Origin: Deltaproteobacteria bacterium
GTDB taxonomy: Bacteria; Myxococcota_A; Polyangia; Haliangiales; Haliangiaceae
DNA: 36,875 nucleotides
NCBI GenBank assembly: GCA_025353585.1
Contig: JANXOM010000217.1
Location: 1 to 36,875, forward strand
Direction: 5' to 3'
Shown here one piece after another: positions 17,856-27,539 of this stretch (within the stretch, counting starts at the first letter, position 1; the number at the start of each line of letters is the position of its first letter). The notes beneath the pieces were generated by a model that worked only from the letters and a program-made list of their open reading frames with translations, was not told the DNA's origin and did no database searches. A program made the translations under genes and the position numbers.

Positions 17856-19955
17856 CTAGGGCTTTGCCTGTCTCGATTCGAGATCCGCCAGATCGCCGAG
17901 GCTCGGGCCATCGTGCGGCGCGCTCGTGCCGATGGAGATGGCCGCGAACTCGCCGGTCTGTCGATCATCAGCTTCGATCGGCACGCCCTCGTCGGCAAGG
18001 GTCAGCTGCGGATTGCTGTCGGCGGCCGCCCGGTCGAGGTCGAGCATCTTCGCGGAGCCGACGTATTCCGTCGTCTCGTACTTCGTGAGCTTGCCGATCT
18101 TCTTGACGATGCCCGCCATGCGCTCGGCCTCCGACAGGATGATCCCGACGGCGCGCAGGTGGGCGGCGTCCTTCTCGCTCTGCCGGACGATGAGCTGCGC
18201 GTACCCGAGCACGGAGGTGAGCGGCTGGTTCAGCTCGTGGGCGGCGGCGCCGGCGAGCTCGGCGACGAGCGCCTGCTTTTCGGACAGCTGGAGCTTCTGC
18301 TGCGCGTCGAGGAGGCGCTGCTCCATGCGGATGCGCTCGCGGAGATCGGTCAGGATGCCGACGGTGGCCACCTCGCGCTCGCCCTCGTAGACGACCGAGG
18401 CCGTCATGCTCACGGGGACGGCGTCGCCCTTCGCGATCAGGATCTCGCGGCGCGTCTGCTCGAGGCGGCCAACGCCGCCGTACGACGTCGAGCGCAGCAT
18501 GCGCATGATCTGGCGCCCGCCGCCGGTGTCGTAGAGCTCCCAGACGGGCTTCTTGCCGATGACGTCGCGCGCGCGGTACCCGAACAGCCGCTCGGCGCCC
18601 TGGTTGAACAGGATGATCGTGCCGCGCATGTCGGCGGCGATGATGGCGTCGACGGTGGAGTCGATGAGGCGCTCGAGGAACTCCTTCGTCGACCGCAGCT
18701 CGTGCTCGAGGGCGCGCTCGGCGGTCACGTCGCGGAACGCGAGGATCACGGCGCCGCTGCCGGCGAGGACGGTCGAGGTGGACACGGACGCCCAGACGCG
18801 CTCGCCCGACGTCGTGGAGAGCTCGAGGTCGAACGCATCGACGTTGACGCCGGTGAGCACGCGCGAGATGGCGTCGACGATCTGGGAGCGCTGGTCGGAC
18901 GGGACCAGGTCCACGAGCTCGCTGCCGAGCAGCCCATCGCGCGCGAAGCCGGTGATGCGCTCGGCGGCGCGGTTGACGAACAAGATGCGGCCGGCATCGT
19001 CGAGCACGACGACGCCATCGGCGCCGGCCTCGAAGTGCTCCTTCAGGGAGTCGATGCCCCGCAGGCGGCGCTCGGCCTCGTAGCGCGCGCGAGAGATCCG
19101 GTGCGTCTGGTCGCGCAGGCTCTCGAGCACGGCGCCGTGGCGCAGGTGAGCGGCCGTGATCGACGCGATCAGCTTGCCGAGCTCGACGCCGCGCGTGCCG
19201 AGGTGCGCGATGCCGGGGGTGCGCTTGCGGAGCAGGAACGCGCCGAGCGGCCGGCCGCGCCACTGCACGGGAAACACGGCGATGCCGCGGACGCTGCGCG
19301 AGGACAGCATGGCCGCGATGGACGCGGTCAGCGGATCGGTCAGCGTGTCGTCGACGAGCACCGGGTTGCCCGTGCGGATCGCCTCGACGACCTCGGGGTA
19401 CTCGGCGATCGCGAGGGTGAAGCGCTGCATCGGCTCGGCGTCGTTGGCGGCGATGACGAACGCGTGGTCGCTGCCCTCGACGTGGGCGATCAGCGAGGCG
19501 CGGTCGAAGCCGAGCTCGCTGGCCGTGAGCGCGAGGACCTGCTGCAGCGCCTCGGCGTCGTCGCCGTTCGCGGTGAGGACGTCGTTGATCCGGGCGAGGG
19601 CCTGCGCGCCGCCGCCCTGACGGGGGAGGCGAGCCAGGTTGCGGCAGCGGGCCGCCAGGACGGCCGTCGAGAGCGGGAGGACCGCGACGTCGGTGGCGCC
19701 CGCCGCGAGGGCCTCGACGGCCGCAGACGGCGGGATGGCGGGGACGACGGCGAGGAGCGGGATGTCGGCCAGGGCCGGCACCTCGCGTGCGGCCGTGATC
19801 AGCGGGACCGGCTCGTGGCCCGCAATGACGAGGAGCGCCGGCGGGGCGTCGTTTTGCCCGAGCTGGCGCTGCCCGCGCACGGCGAGGCCACAGGCGGCGA
19901 GCTGCCCCACGAGGGCCTCGCGCTCGGAGTCCGTCCCGCCGAGGACGACGATCAC
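17856..19955 (-). CDS. Pseudoreceiver-GAF-PAS-PAS-HisKA protein lacking the ATPase domain
   Basis: This 699-residue protein starts at GTG 19955. The N-terminal 110 residues have a receiver-like alpha/beta pattern, but the strand that should hold the phospho-acceptor Asp reads PALLVIAGHEPV, so it is a pseudoreceiver. A GAF domain (about 125-275) and two PAS domains (about 300-415 and 425-540) follow. A HisKA dimerisation domain has His573 in AAAHELNQPLTSVLGYA. After about residue 628 only 70 residues remain, without N, G1, F or G2 boxes, so no HATPase domain is encoded. The stop is real within this sequence, and the next gene begins 9 bases later as a complete kinase. It is either a phospho-acceptor or sensor partner of that kinase, or a kinase broken by domain loss. 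The intact upstream reading frame argues against decay. Confidence 0.85.
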   Translation of the reverse strand: MIVVLGGTDSEREALVGQLAACGLAVRGQRQLGQNDAPPALLVIAGHEPVPLITAAREVPALADIPLLAVVPAIPPSAAVEALAAGATDVAVLPLSTAVLAARCRNLARLPRQGGGAQALARINDVLTANGDDAEALQQVLALTASELGFDRASLIAHVEGSDHAFVIAANDAEPMQRFTLAIAEYPEVVEAIRTGNPVLVDDTLTDPLTASIAAMLSSRSVRGIAVFPVQWRGRPLGAFLLRKRTPGIAHLGTRGVELGKLIASITAAHLRHGAVLESLRDQTHRISRARYEAERRLRGIDSLKEHFEAGADGVVVLDDAGRILFVNRAAERITGFARDGLLGSELVDLVPSDQRSQIVDAISRVLTGVNVDAFDLELSTTSGERVWASVSTSTVLAGSGAVILAFRDVTAERALEHELRSTKEFLERLIDSTVDAIIAADMRGTIILFNQGAERLFGYRARDVIGKKPVWELYDTGGGRQIMRMLRSTSYGGVGRLEQTRREILIAKGDAVPVSMTASVVYEGEREVATVGILTDLRERIRMEQRLLDAQQKLQLSEKQALVAELAGAAAHELNQPLTSVLGYAQLIVRQSEKDAAHLRAVGIILSEAERMAGIVKKIGKLTKYETTEYVGSAKMLDLDRAAADSNPQLTLADEGVPIEADDRQTGEFAAISIGTSAPHDGPSLGDLADLESRQAKP

Positions 19956-19991
19956 GGCCCCACGGTAGCACGGCCCGCCGGGGCGAGCGCG

Positions 19992-20348
19992 TCACGCATA
20001 GTGAGCGCTGGCGCGCACGACCTTGTCGCCCGGGCCGAAGTAGAAGACCTCGACGGCCACGCGGCCGGTCTGGTTCCGGTAGTGGATGGCCACGCTCTTC
20101 GCGCCGACGAGCACGGCGAGCGTCTCGAAGCGGAGATCGGGGACGAGCTGCAGCGCCTTCTTCCAGTACGCGCGGATGGCGGGCTTGCCGCGCAGGATGC
20201 CAGATGGCTCGCCCGCGATGTCGGCGATGCGCGGGGAGGCCATCTCGAAGTCGTCGGCGTAGTGGGCCAGCACTCGCTCGAGGTCGTGGGCGTTCCAGGC
20301 GGCGACCCACTCCTCCGCGAAGTGGGCGGCGTGCGCGGCGTTGATCAT
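19992..20348 (-). CDS. NTF2/SnoaL-like protein
   Basis: This is a 118-residue single-domain protein with AAGG upstream of ATG 20348. Its layout is typical of the NTF2/SnoaL fold: the helix AAHAAHFAEEWVAAWNAHDLERVLAHYADDFEM, then a GEPSGILRGKPAIRAYWKKAL helix, then beta strands ending with AVEVFYFGPGDKVVRASAHYA. Members include small-molecule isomerases and many binding proteins. The substrate cannot be told. It lies 9 bases after larC, on the same strand, which is likely chance operon membership. Confidence 0.88.
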   Translation of the reverse strand: MINAAHAAHFAEEWVAAWNAHDLERVLAHYADDFEMASPRIADIAGEPSGILRGKPAIRAYWKKALQLVPDLRFETLAVLVGAKSVAIHYRNQTGRVAVEVFYFGPGDKVVRASAHYA

Positions 20349-20357
20349 GGGGTGACC

Positions 20358-21587
20358 TTACTGCTGCGCGTCGTAGGCGGCGAGCGCGGCGGCAAAGACC
20401 AGCTTGGCCGGCACGCCGGCGCGCAGGGCGGCGGCCGCGCAGGCCTCGTATTCGGGGGCGGCGTTGCGGACGGTGCCGGTCGCATCCGAGGCGACCTTGA
20501 CGGCGATGGCGCCGTAGCGCGTGGCGACCTCCACGGTCCGGCGCGCCAGCACCACGCGCTCGCGCGGGGCGTAGCGGACGCCGATCGTCGTCGTGTGGGC
20601 GAGGATCGCCGCGGTCACCGCGTCGCGCGCCGCGGCCCCGGCGACGAGCGCCGACAGGCCGAGCGCGGGCCGGCCCTTCTTCATCGTGATCGGGGTCCAC
20701 CACGCGTCGAGCGCGCCGGCGGCGAAGATCGCGTCGAGCGCGGGCGCGCATAGCTCCGGGCTCATGTCGTCGACGTTCGCGTCGAGCTGCCAGACGGTGT
20801 CGGGGTCCGCCGCGGCGGGTTCGTACGCCGTGACGCGCAGGACGTTGGGGCGGTCGGCGAAGCTCGCGTCGCCCGCGCCCCAGCCGACGCCGCGCGCGCG
20901 GCCCCGGGGGGCGGCGGTCCAGGCCGTGACGGCGTGGGCGAGGATCGCGGCGCCCGTCGGCGTGCACAGCTCGCGCGCGAGGTTGCCATCGGCCATGACC
21001 CCGCCCGCCTCGCGCATGACCTCCAGGGCCGCCGGCGCCGGCACGGGCAGCACGCCGTGCGCGCAGCGCAGCGTGCCGGAGCCCATCGCAACCTCGCGGC
21101 ACGTGATGCCCGTCGGGGCGAGCCACGCAAGCGCGGCGGCCGTGCCGACGACATCGACGATCGAGTCGATCGCGCCGACCTCGTGAAACTCGACGTCGGC
21201 CACGGACATGCCGTGCAGCTTCGCCTCGGCGCGCGCGAGGCGGTCGAAGATGTCGAGCGCCCGCTCGCGGACCCCGGGCGCGAACGCCGCGTCGACGATG
21301 CGCGCGCGGATCGCCGCGTACCGGTGGTGGCCGTGCGGCGCGTGGGCGTGCGTGTGCGCGAGCCGGAACGCGGCGTCCTCGGTCGCCTTCGTGTCGACCG
21401 TGACGTCCACGGCCGCGACGCCGCCGCGTACGGCGCCCGCCACGCGCAGCCGCCACCGCCCGGCCCCGACCGCGTCGAGCGCGTCGCCGATCGCCTCGAC
21501 GGGCACGCCGAGGTCGATGAGCGCGCCGAGCAGCATGTCGCCGGCCGCGCCGCTCGCGCAGTCGACGTGCAGGTGCAGGCCCTTCAC
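20358..21587 (-). CDS. larC: LarC, nickel insertion protein for the nickel-pincer cofactor
   Basis: This 409-residue protein starts at GTG 21587, overlapping the larB stop by 4 bases (GTGA). The N-terminus LHVDCASGAAGDM matches the LarC signature DCxSGxSGDM. A His-rich loop (AHTHAHAPHGHH, about 78-88) fits metal handling. The motif VEFHEVGAIDSIVDVVG and the C-terminal MKKGRPA and ANVDDMSPE motifs belong to the same family (DUF111). In Lactobacillus, LarC is made by frameshifting from larC1 and larC2; here it is one continuous gene. LarC is a CTP-dependent nickel insertase that completes the pincer cofactor of lactate racemase and related LarA enzymes. LarE and LarA are not in the window, so they must be encoded elsewhere or be absent. 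Confidence 0.93.
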   Translation of the reverse strand: MKGLHLHVDCASGAAGDMLLGALIDLGVPVEAIGDALDAVGAGRWRLRVAGAVRGGVAAVDVTVDTKATEDAAFRLAHTHAHAPHGHHRYAAIRARIVDAAFAPGVRERALDIFDRLARAEAKLHGMSVADVEFHEVGAIDSIVDVVGTAAALAWLAPTGITCREVAMGSGTLRCAHGVLPVPAPAALEVMREAGGVMADGNLARELCTPTGAAILAHAVTAWTAAPRGRARGVGWGAGDASFADRPNVLRVTAYEPAAADPDTVWQLDANVDDMSPELCAPALDAIFAAGALDAWWTPITMKKGRPALGLSALVAGAAARDAVTAAILAHTTTIGVRYAPRERVVLARRTVEVATRYGAIAVKVASDATGTVRNAAPEYEACAAAALRAGVPAKLVFAAALAAYDAQQ

Positions 21588-22267
21588 GGCCGGCTCGCCG
21601 CGCGCGCCGCGATCCGCGCGATCCGCACCGCCGCGACGGCCGCGCCGACGCCGTTGTCGATGTTGACGACGGTGATGCCGGGCGCGCACGCCGACAGCAG
21701 CGCGCCGAGCGCCACGAGCCCGTCCACCGACACGCCGTACCCGACGCTCGTCGGCACCGCGATGATCGGCCGGTCGATCAGCCCGCCGAGGACCGAGGGC
21801 AGCGCCGCCTCCATGCCCGCCACCGCGATGACGACCTCGGCCCGGTTGATGTCGTCGATGCGCGCGAGGAGCCGGTGCAAGCCCGCCACGCCGACGTCCG
21901 TGATCCGGACAACGGGCGCGCCGAGGAACGCCGCCACGACCGCGGCCTCGTCGCCGACCGGCACGTCGCTCGTCCCCGCGCAGACGACCGCGATCAGCCC
22001 CGCCGGGACGGGCGCCGGCGCATCGGGTCCGGGGACGCGCGGGATCTCCATGCAGCGCGCGCGCGCGTGGTGCACGACGCCCGGCACGAGCTCCGCGACC
22101 ACCCGCGCCTTCTCGTCATCGACGAGCGTCGCCAGCGCCCCGCGACCGCCGCGCGCGAGCTGCTGCAGCGCGGACGCGATCTGCTCCGCCGTCTTGCGCG
22201 CGCCGAACACGAGCTCCGGAACGCCGGTGCGCGCCTCGCGCTCGCGATCGATGACGAGGTCAGTCAC
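21584..22267 (-). CDS. larB: LarB, nicotinic acid adenine dinucleotide carboxylase/hydrolase
   Basis: This 227-residue protein starts at GTG 22267. The N-terminal part (about 1-90) is LarB-specific, and the C-terminal half (about 90-220) is the PurE-like domain with VVCAGTSDVPVGDEA, ITDVGVAGLHRLL and PTSVGYGVS. LarB carboxylates nicotinic acid adenine dinucleotide at C5 and hydrolyses the anhydride, the first step of nickel-pincer nucleotide synthesis. The coding sequence overlaps larC by 4 bases, so translation is probably coupled. It follows the two CNNM-type transporter genes with a 23-base gap. Confidence 0.93.
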   Translation of the reverse strand: MTDLVIDREREARTGVPELVFGARKTAEQIASALQQLARGGRGALATLVDDEKARVVAELVPGVVHHARARCMEIPRVPGPDAPAPVPAGLIAVVCAGTSDVPVGDEAAVVAAFLGAPVVRITDVGVAGLHRLLARIDDINRAEVVIAVAGMEAALPSVLGGLIDRPIIAVPTSVGYGVSVDGLVALGALLSACAPGITVVNIDNGVGAAVAAVRIARIAARAASRP

Positions 22268-22290
22268 GCCGCTTCCTTACCACGCCCGCG

Positions 22291-23540
<1,250 letters not shown>

Positions 23541-23544
<4 letters not shown>

Positions 23545-24965
23545 GAGTCTTTCCCGCCCGCGAGCATGTCCGCGATGTCGCTGGCCGGCGGCGTGTCCTC
23601 GTCGCGCGCGTGGATCGGGCGCGCGGCCACCGGCGGCGGCTCGATCGGGGTCAGCGCCCGGAGCTCGGCGTCGGTGTCGAGCCTGCGGCCGCCGAAGTCG
23701 ACGTCGCTGTCCCGCTCGGTCAGGCGGACGGGTCCCGTCGCGTCCTGCAGGCGCACGGGCCCCGTCTCGCGGTCGAGAGGCACGATCGGCAACGCCTCGG
23801 GCGGGACGAGGCCGACGGGCGCCCCGGGGTCGGTCGCCAGGCGCGGGTGCTTCTGGAGCTCGATCGGCCCGGTGTCGGCCCGCTTGGGCACGGTTCCCCC
23901 GGCGGGCGTCCGCGACCGCGCCCGCCCGCCGTCGGGCTGCAGCGAGTCCTGGAGGCCCGTGCGCTCGTCGCGGATCACGCCGAAGATCTGCGCGAGCACG
24001 TCGTCCATCGTCACGAGCCCGAGCACCTTGCCGTACTCGCTGACCACGAGGGCCATGTGGACCTTCTTCGTCTTGAACGTGACGAAGAGGCGCTTCACCG
24101 GCGTGGTCCGCGGCACGAACAGCGGCTCGTGGAGCAGGTCACCGAGAGGGCGCGCCGGGCCGGGGACGCCGCCCGCCGCCGCCCGGACGAGGTCCTTCGC
24201 GTTGACGAGGCCGCGCACGTTGTCGAGGGTCTTCTGGTAGATGGGCACGCGCGAGAAGCCGCGCGCCGCGACCTCGCGCACGATGCGCTGCATCGGGAGG
24301 TCGTAGTTGAGGGCGAACATGCGCTCGCGCGGCGTCATGATCTGGCCGACGTTCTTGTCGGAGAACTCGAACACCCGGTGGATGAGCCGGCGCTCGCGGG
24401 CGTCGACCTGGCCCTGCGCCGAGCCGGCGTCGACGAGCTTGCGGAACTCCTCCTCGGACAGGTCGCGCACCGGGCGCGGCCGCACCGCGTCGCCGAGCGG
24501 CCGGAGGAGCCCCGCCGCCACGCCGCCGACGACGAGCCGCACGGGTGTCACGAGCCACGTGAAGAGCTGCAGCGGCCACGCCGCGATGCGCGCCCAGGTC
24601 AGCGGCGCCTTCGCGGCGAGCGTCTTCGCCGTCACCTCCGTCACGAGCACCACGAGCGGCAGCGCGACGCCGAGGGCGATGGCCGCGCTCGTCCATGGCG
24701 CGAACCACTGCCACGCCACGGCCAGCGCCAGCGCGGCCAGGATGCCGCCGCAGGCCTCGTTGCCGATCAGCGCGGTCGCGATCAACCGGCGAGGCCGCTC
24801 GAGCGCGATGGCGACGCGCCGGTCGATCATGCTCGTCGAGCGGGCGAGCTGCTCGCGATCCACGCGCCGCAGCGAGAACAGCGCGACCTCGGTCCCCGAG
24901 CAGAACGCCGAGACCAGGACGCACACGATCGCGATCGGCACCGCGACGGCGAGATCCGCGATCAT
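23541..24965 (-). CDS. CNNM-family protein with CBS pair and long disordered tail
   Basis: This 474-residue paralog of the next gene starts at ATG 24965, whose ATGA overlaps the histidine kinase stop. The CNNM membrane domain (about 1-190) has FCSGTEVALFSLRRVDREQ. The CBS pair spans about 205-335 (IMTPRERMFALNYD, RVPIYQKTLDNVRGLVNAKDL, ALVVSEYGKVLGLVTMDDVLAQIFG). Instead of a CorC_HlyC domain it has about 140 residues of Pro, Asp and Arg-rich low-complexity sequence with three short echoes, TGPIELQ, TGPVRLQ and TGPVRLT, in a TGP-hydrophobic pattern. The ion channel or transporter part looks intact. The tail could be a regulatory region or docking site. Confidence 0.9.
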
Positions 24966-26152
24966 CGGGGCCCGCCGCCGTCCTGCGCTGCGGCCGACGC
25001 GTCGCTCGCGACCTCCACGCGCTGGGTGACCTCGACGCGCTCGACGTGCGGGAAGCTCGCGTGGAACGTCGAGCCTTGCCCCGGCGCGGTGTCGACCCAG
25101 ATGCGCCCGCCGTGCGCCTCGACGTACGCTTTTGCCAGCGTGAGGCCAAGGCCCGTGCCGCCGAACGCCCGCGTCGACGACGAGTCGACCTGGAAGAACG
25201 GCTCGAAGATCTTCGCGACCTGGTCGCGCGAGATGCCGATGCCCGAGTCGATGACCACGAGCTGCACCGCGCGCGTCGTGTCGAGGTCGCCGGGGGCCAG
25301 CGCGCCGAGCTGCACGGCCACGCTGACGCGCCCGCGGTCCGGCGTGAACTTGATCGCGTTCGAGAGCAGGCTCGAGACCACCTGGCGCAACTTCTTGCGG
25401 TCACCGACGACGTAGCTGTCGCCGTGCGTGCCGAGCTCGATCGTGATGCCGCGCTTGCCGGCCTGCGGCGCGTACGTGGCGACCTCGTTCGCGACGAGAT
25501 CGGCGAGCGAGAGCGACGCGCGGTCGAGCACCTGCGGCGCGGACTCGAGCGAGCTGACCTCGAGCACGGACGTGATGAGGCCGAGGAGCTGATCGGCCTT
25601 GCCGAGGATCGTGCCGAGGTACTCGCGCTGCTCCGACGAGACCGGGCCGGCGAGGCCCTCGCTCATCATCTCGGCGTAGCCGATGACGGACGTCAGCGGC
25701 GTGCGCAGCTCGTGCGACATCGTCGCGAGAAAGTTCGACTTGAGCCGGTCGAGCTCCTCGAGCCGAGCGACGGCGCGCTGCAGGCGCTCGTTGTGCTCGG
25801 TCAGCTCCGCGAACGAGAGCCGCATCGCGGCCTCGGCCGTGCTGGCGCCGAGCGCGCGGGCCTGCGCGTGATGGACCACGAGCGCGAGCGCGTCGCACGC
25901 GAGCGCGGCCGCCGCATCGGCGTGCGGGCCGGCCGCCGCGATGTGGCCAAGCCGCTCGCCTTCGTACACGAACGGCTGCCGCGCCGCGCCAGCCGCATGG
26001 GCGCCGGCGAGCCGGTCGCCCGCGAGCGAGAAGACCGCCACGTCGCAGCCGAGCGCGCGCCGGAGCGAGTCGATCAACTCCTCCAGCTCCTCGGGGGGCA
26101 CCAGGCGCGCCAGCTCGATCGTCTCGTCGAGCGCGAGGCCGCTTGGGCTCAC
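24962..26152 (-). CDS. Cytosolic histidine kinase with short GAF-like sensor
   Basis: This is a 396-residue kinase starting at GTG 26152. Residues 1-105 look like a small GAF-like or unknown sensor, followed by a coiled coil (about 110-140). HisKA has His147 in FLATMSHELRTPLTSVIGYAEMM. The ATPase domain has the N box LRQVVSSLLSNAIKFTP (about 255-271), G1 IDSGIGIS (301-308), F box FEPFF and G2 GGTGLGLTL (331-339). The C-terminus is Asp/Ala/Gly-rich. There are no membrane segments. Its gene follows the MglA-like GTPase by 12 bases and overlaps the transporter gene by 4, so it is well placed to be expressed with both. The phosphorylation target is not in the window. Confidence 0.93.
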   Translation of the reverse strand: MSPSGLALDETIELARLVPPEELEELIDSLRRALGCDVAVFSLAGDRLAGAHAAGAARQPFVYEGERLGHIAAAGPHADAAAALACDALALVVHHAQARALGASTAEAAMRLSFAELTEHNERLQRAVARLEELDRLKSNFLATMSHELRTPLTSVIGYAEMMSEGLAGPVSSEQREYLGTILGKADQLLGLITSVLEVSSLESAPQVLDRASLSLADLVANEVATYAPQAGKRGITIELGTHGDSYVVGDRKKLRQVVSSLLSNAIKFTPDRGRVSVAVQLGALAPGDLDTTRAVQLVVIDSGIGISRDQVAKIFEPFFQVDSSSTRAFGGTGLGLTLAKAYVEAHGGRIWVDTAPGQGSTFHASFPHVERVEVTQRVEVASDASAAAQDGGGPR

Positions 26153-26164
26153 GGGCGGAGCATA

Positions 26165-26833
26165 TCAGGTGGCCGTCGAACAGTGGTCCTGCACGGCCCG
26201 CTGGAACGCCGCGCCATCGATGCCGAGGCGCTCGTGGAGCCTCAGATCGCGGTCCGCGCTGTCCCAGGCCGCACCGACGAGTCGCAAGAACGTCTCCATA
26301 ACGCCCACGCCGTCCTTCGCGCGGGCCTCCTCGACCACGCGCGCCGGATCGCCGAAGCGCTCGAGCTCGCTGACCGGCCGCACGTTCGGCAGGTCTCGCT
26401 TGTTGTACTGGACCACGATCGGGAGCCGGTCGAGCCCGAGGAGCGCGAGGTTCGCGGTCAGGCTCTGCCACGCCGCGCGGTTCGCCTCGCGCTGGCCCTC
26501 GCCGGAGTCAGCCACGAAGACGACGCCGTCCGCGCCCTTGAGCACGACCTTGCGCGTGGCCTCGTGCACCGGCTGGCCGGGCACGGTGTAGACCTTGATG
26601 CGAAACGAGAAGCCGGCGGCGGCGCCCGCGGCCTGCGTGGTGAAGAAGATCGGCAGCAGATCGAAGAACAGCGTGCGGTCGTCGCGCGTATCGAGCGTCA
26701 TCAGCCGCCCGCGGTTGAGCTTGTCCACCTGCCCGTGCAGCGCGCGCAGGTTGCTCGTCTTTCCCGACAGCGCGGGGCCGTAGTAGACGAGCTTCAGCGT
26801 CAGCTGACGCTCGGCAAAGTCGACCTGGGCCAC
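26165..26833 (-). CDS. MglA-family small GTPase
   Basis: This 222-residue protein starts at GTG 26833. The P loop GPALSGKT (19-26) is followed by TLDTRDDRTLFFDLLPI (47-62), matching the switch I region of MglA. Residues 83-88 read TVPGQP, the MglA-type variant of the DxxG motif that lacks the Asp. NKRDLP (144-149) is the guanine-specificity motif. The MglA family controls polarity and motility in Myxococcus, where GTP-bound MglA is inactivated by MglB; no mglB (roadblock) gene is adjacent. Compared with canonical MglA (GPGLCGKT) the P loop is divergent and there is a roughly 8-residue insertion, AAGAAAGF, near 68-75, so it is probably a paralog rather than MglA itself. Confidence 0.92.
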   Translation of the reverse strand: MAQVDFAERQLTLKLVYYGPALSGKTSNLRALHGQVDKLNRGRLMTLDTRDDRTLFFDLLPIFFTTQAAGAAAGFSFRIKVYTVPGQPVHEATRKVVLKGADGVVFVADSGEGQREANRAAWQSLTANLALLGLDRLPIVVQYNKRDLPNVRPVSELERFGDPARVVEEARAKDGVGVMETFLRLVGAAWDSADRDLRLHERLGIDGAAFQRAVQDHCSTAT

Positions 26834-26842
26834 GCGGCTAAG

Positions 26843-27487
26843 CTACCGCACCTCGAAGTGCGGGGGAGGGCTGGCGGACGCGTCCTTCGTCTTCGCGGCG
26901 GCATACAGGACGCCACCGATGATCGAGACGAGCAGGATCGCGAGGATGCCGATCACGGCGATGTACGGGGTCTTCGACGTCTCGGGCCGGGCGCTCGCCG
27001 TCGCAAACAGCGTCGCCTCGCCGGACTTGCGGAGGCGCTCGAGCTGGCGCGGCGCGATCGGATCATGGGGGCGGGACATCGCCGCGTCGCGATAGCGGCC
27101 GGCGGCCCAGGCGTAGCTGCCTTGCCGCGCGACCGCGACCAGCAGCGCGTCGTGGCGCGCCGGCTCGTTCCACGCGGCCACGCACGCCTCCCACGTCGCC
27201 CGGACATCGTCCGGACACGCGGCGTCTCTCTCCTCGGCGTACGCCTGCATGCGCGCGGTCAGGAGACCGCAGCTCTTGCACGCCTCGGCGTTCGTCTCGC
27301 GCTTGGTGCCGCACTTGGGGCACATCTTGTCGATCGGGATCGTGGTGGCCGGCTGCCGCCGCGGCTCGAGCGCCGCGCTCGTGGAGCAGCCGCAGCTCGT
27401 GCAGGTCACGGTGACCGCGCCGCTCTCGATCTGGAACCTGCTCTCCGCGAGGCGCTTGCAGCTGCCGCATTCGACGCGCATGTCCAT
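26843..27487 (-). CDS. Double zinc-ribbon protein with C-terminal membrane anchor
   Basis: This 214-residue protein starts at ATG 27487 (ATG 27481 is nearly equivalent). The first zinc ribbon uses Cys7, Cys10 and Cys29, Cys32 (with Cys34 nearby); the second uses Cys56, Cys59 and Cys70, Cys73 (CPKCG, CKSCG). A helical middle part covers about 80-160. A single membrane segment, PYIAVIGILAILLVSIIGGVLY (about 174-195), is followed by a short charged tail. The zinc ribbons would face the cytoplasm. It is 9 bases upstream of the MglA-like gene, so it may be a membrane partner of the GTPase or of the kinase behind it. I recognise the ribbons but not the family. Confidence 0.82.
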   Translation of the reverse strand: MDMRVECGSCKRLAESRFQIESGAVTVTCTSCGCSTSAALEPRRQPATTIPIDKMCPKCGTKRETNAEACKSCGLLTARMQAYAEERDAACPDDVRATWEACVAAWNEPARHDALLVAVARQGSYAWAAGRYRDAAMSRPHDPIAPRQLERLRKSGEATLFATASARPETSKTPYIAVIGILAILLVSIIGGVLYAAAKTKDASASPPPHFEVR

Positions 27488-27539
27488 GAGCTTACCGTAC
27501 CGGCCGGAACATCACAGCTTGTAGATGGAGGTGCGGGAC

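Noticed and set aside
15972..20753. A plus-strand open frame of 1,593 codons opposite two histidine kinases
   Set aside because: Same reason: it is the antisense image of the minus-strand kinase, NTF2-like and LarC genes, and it reads as Arg/Asp/Gly-rich low-complexity sequence.
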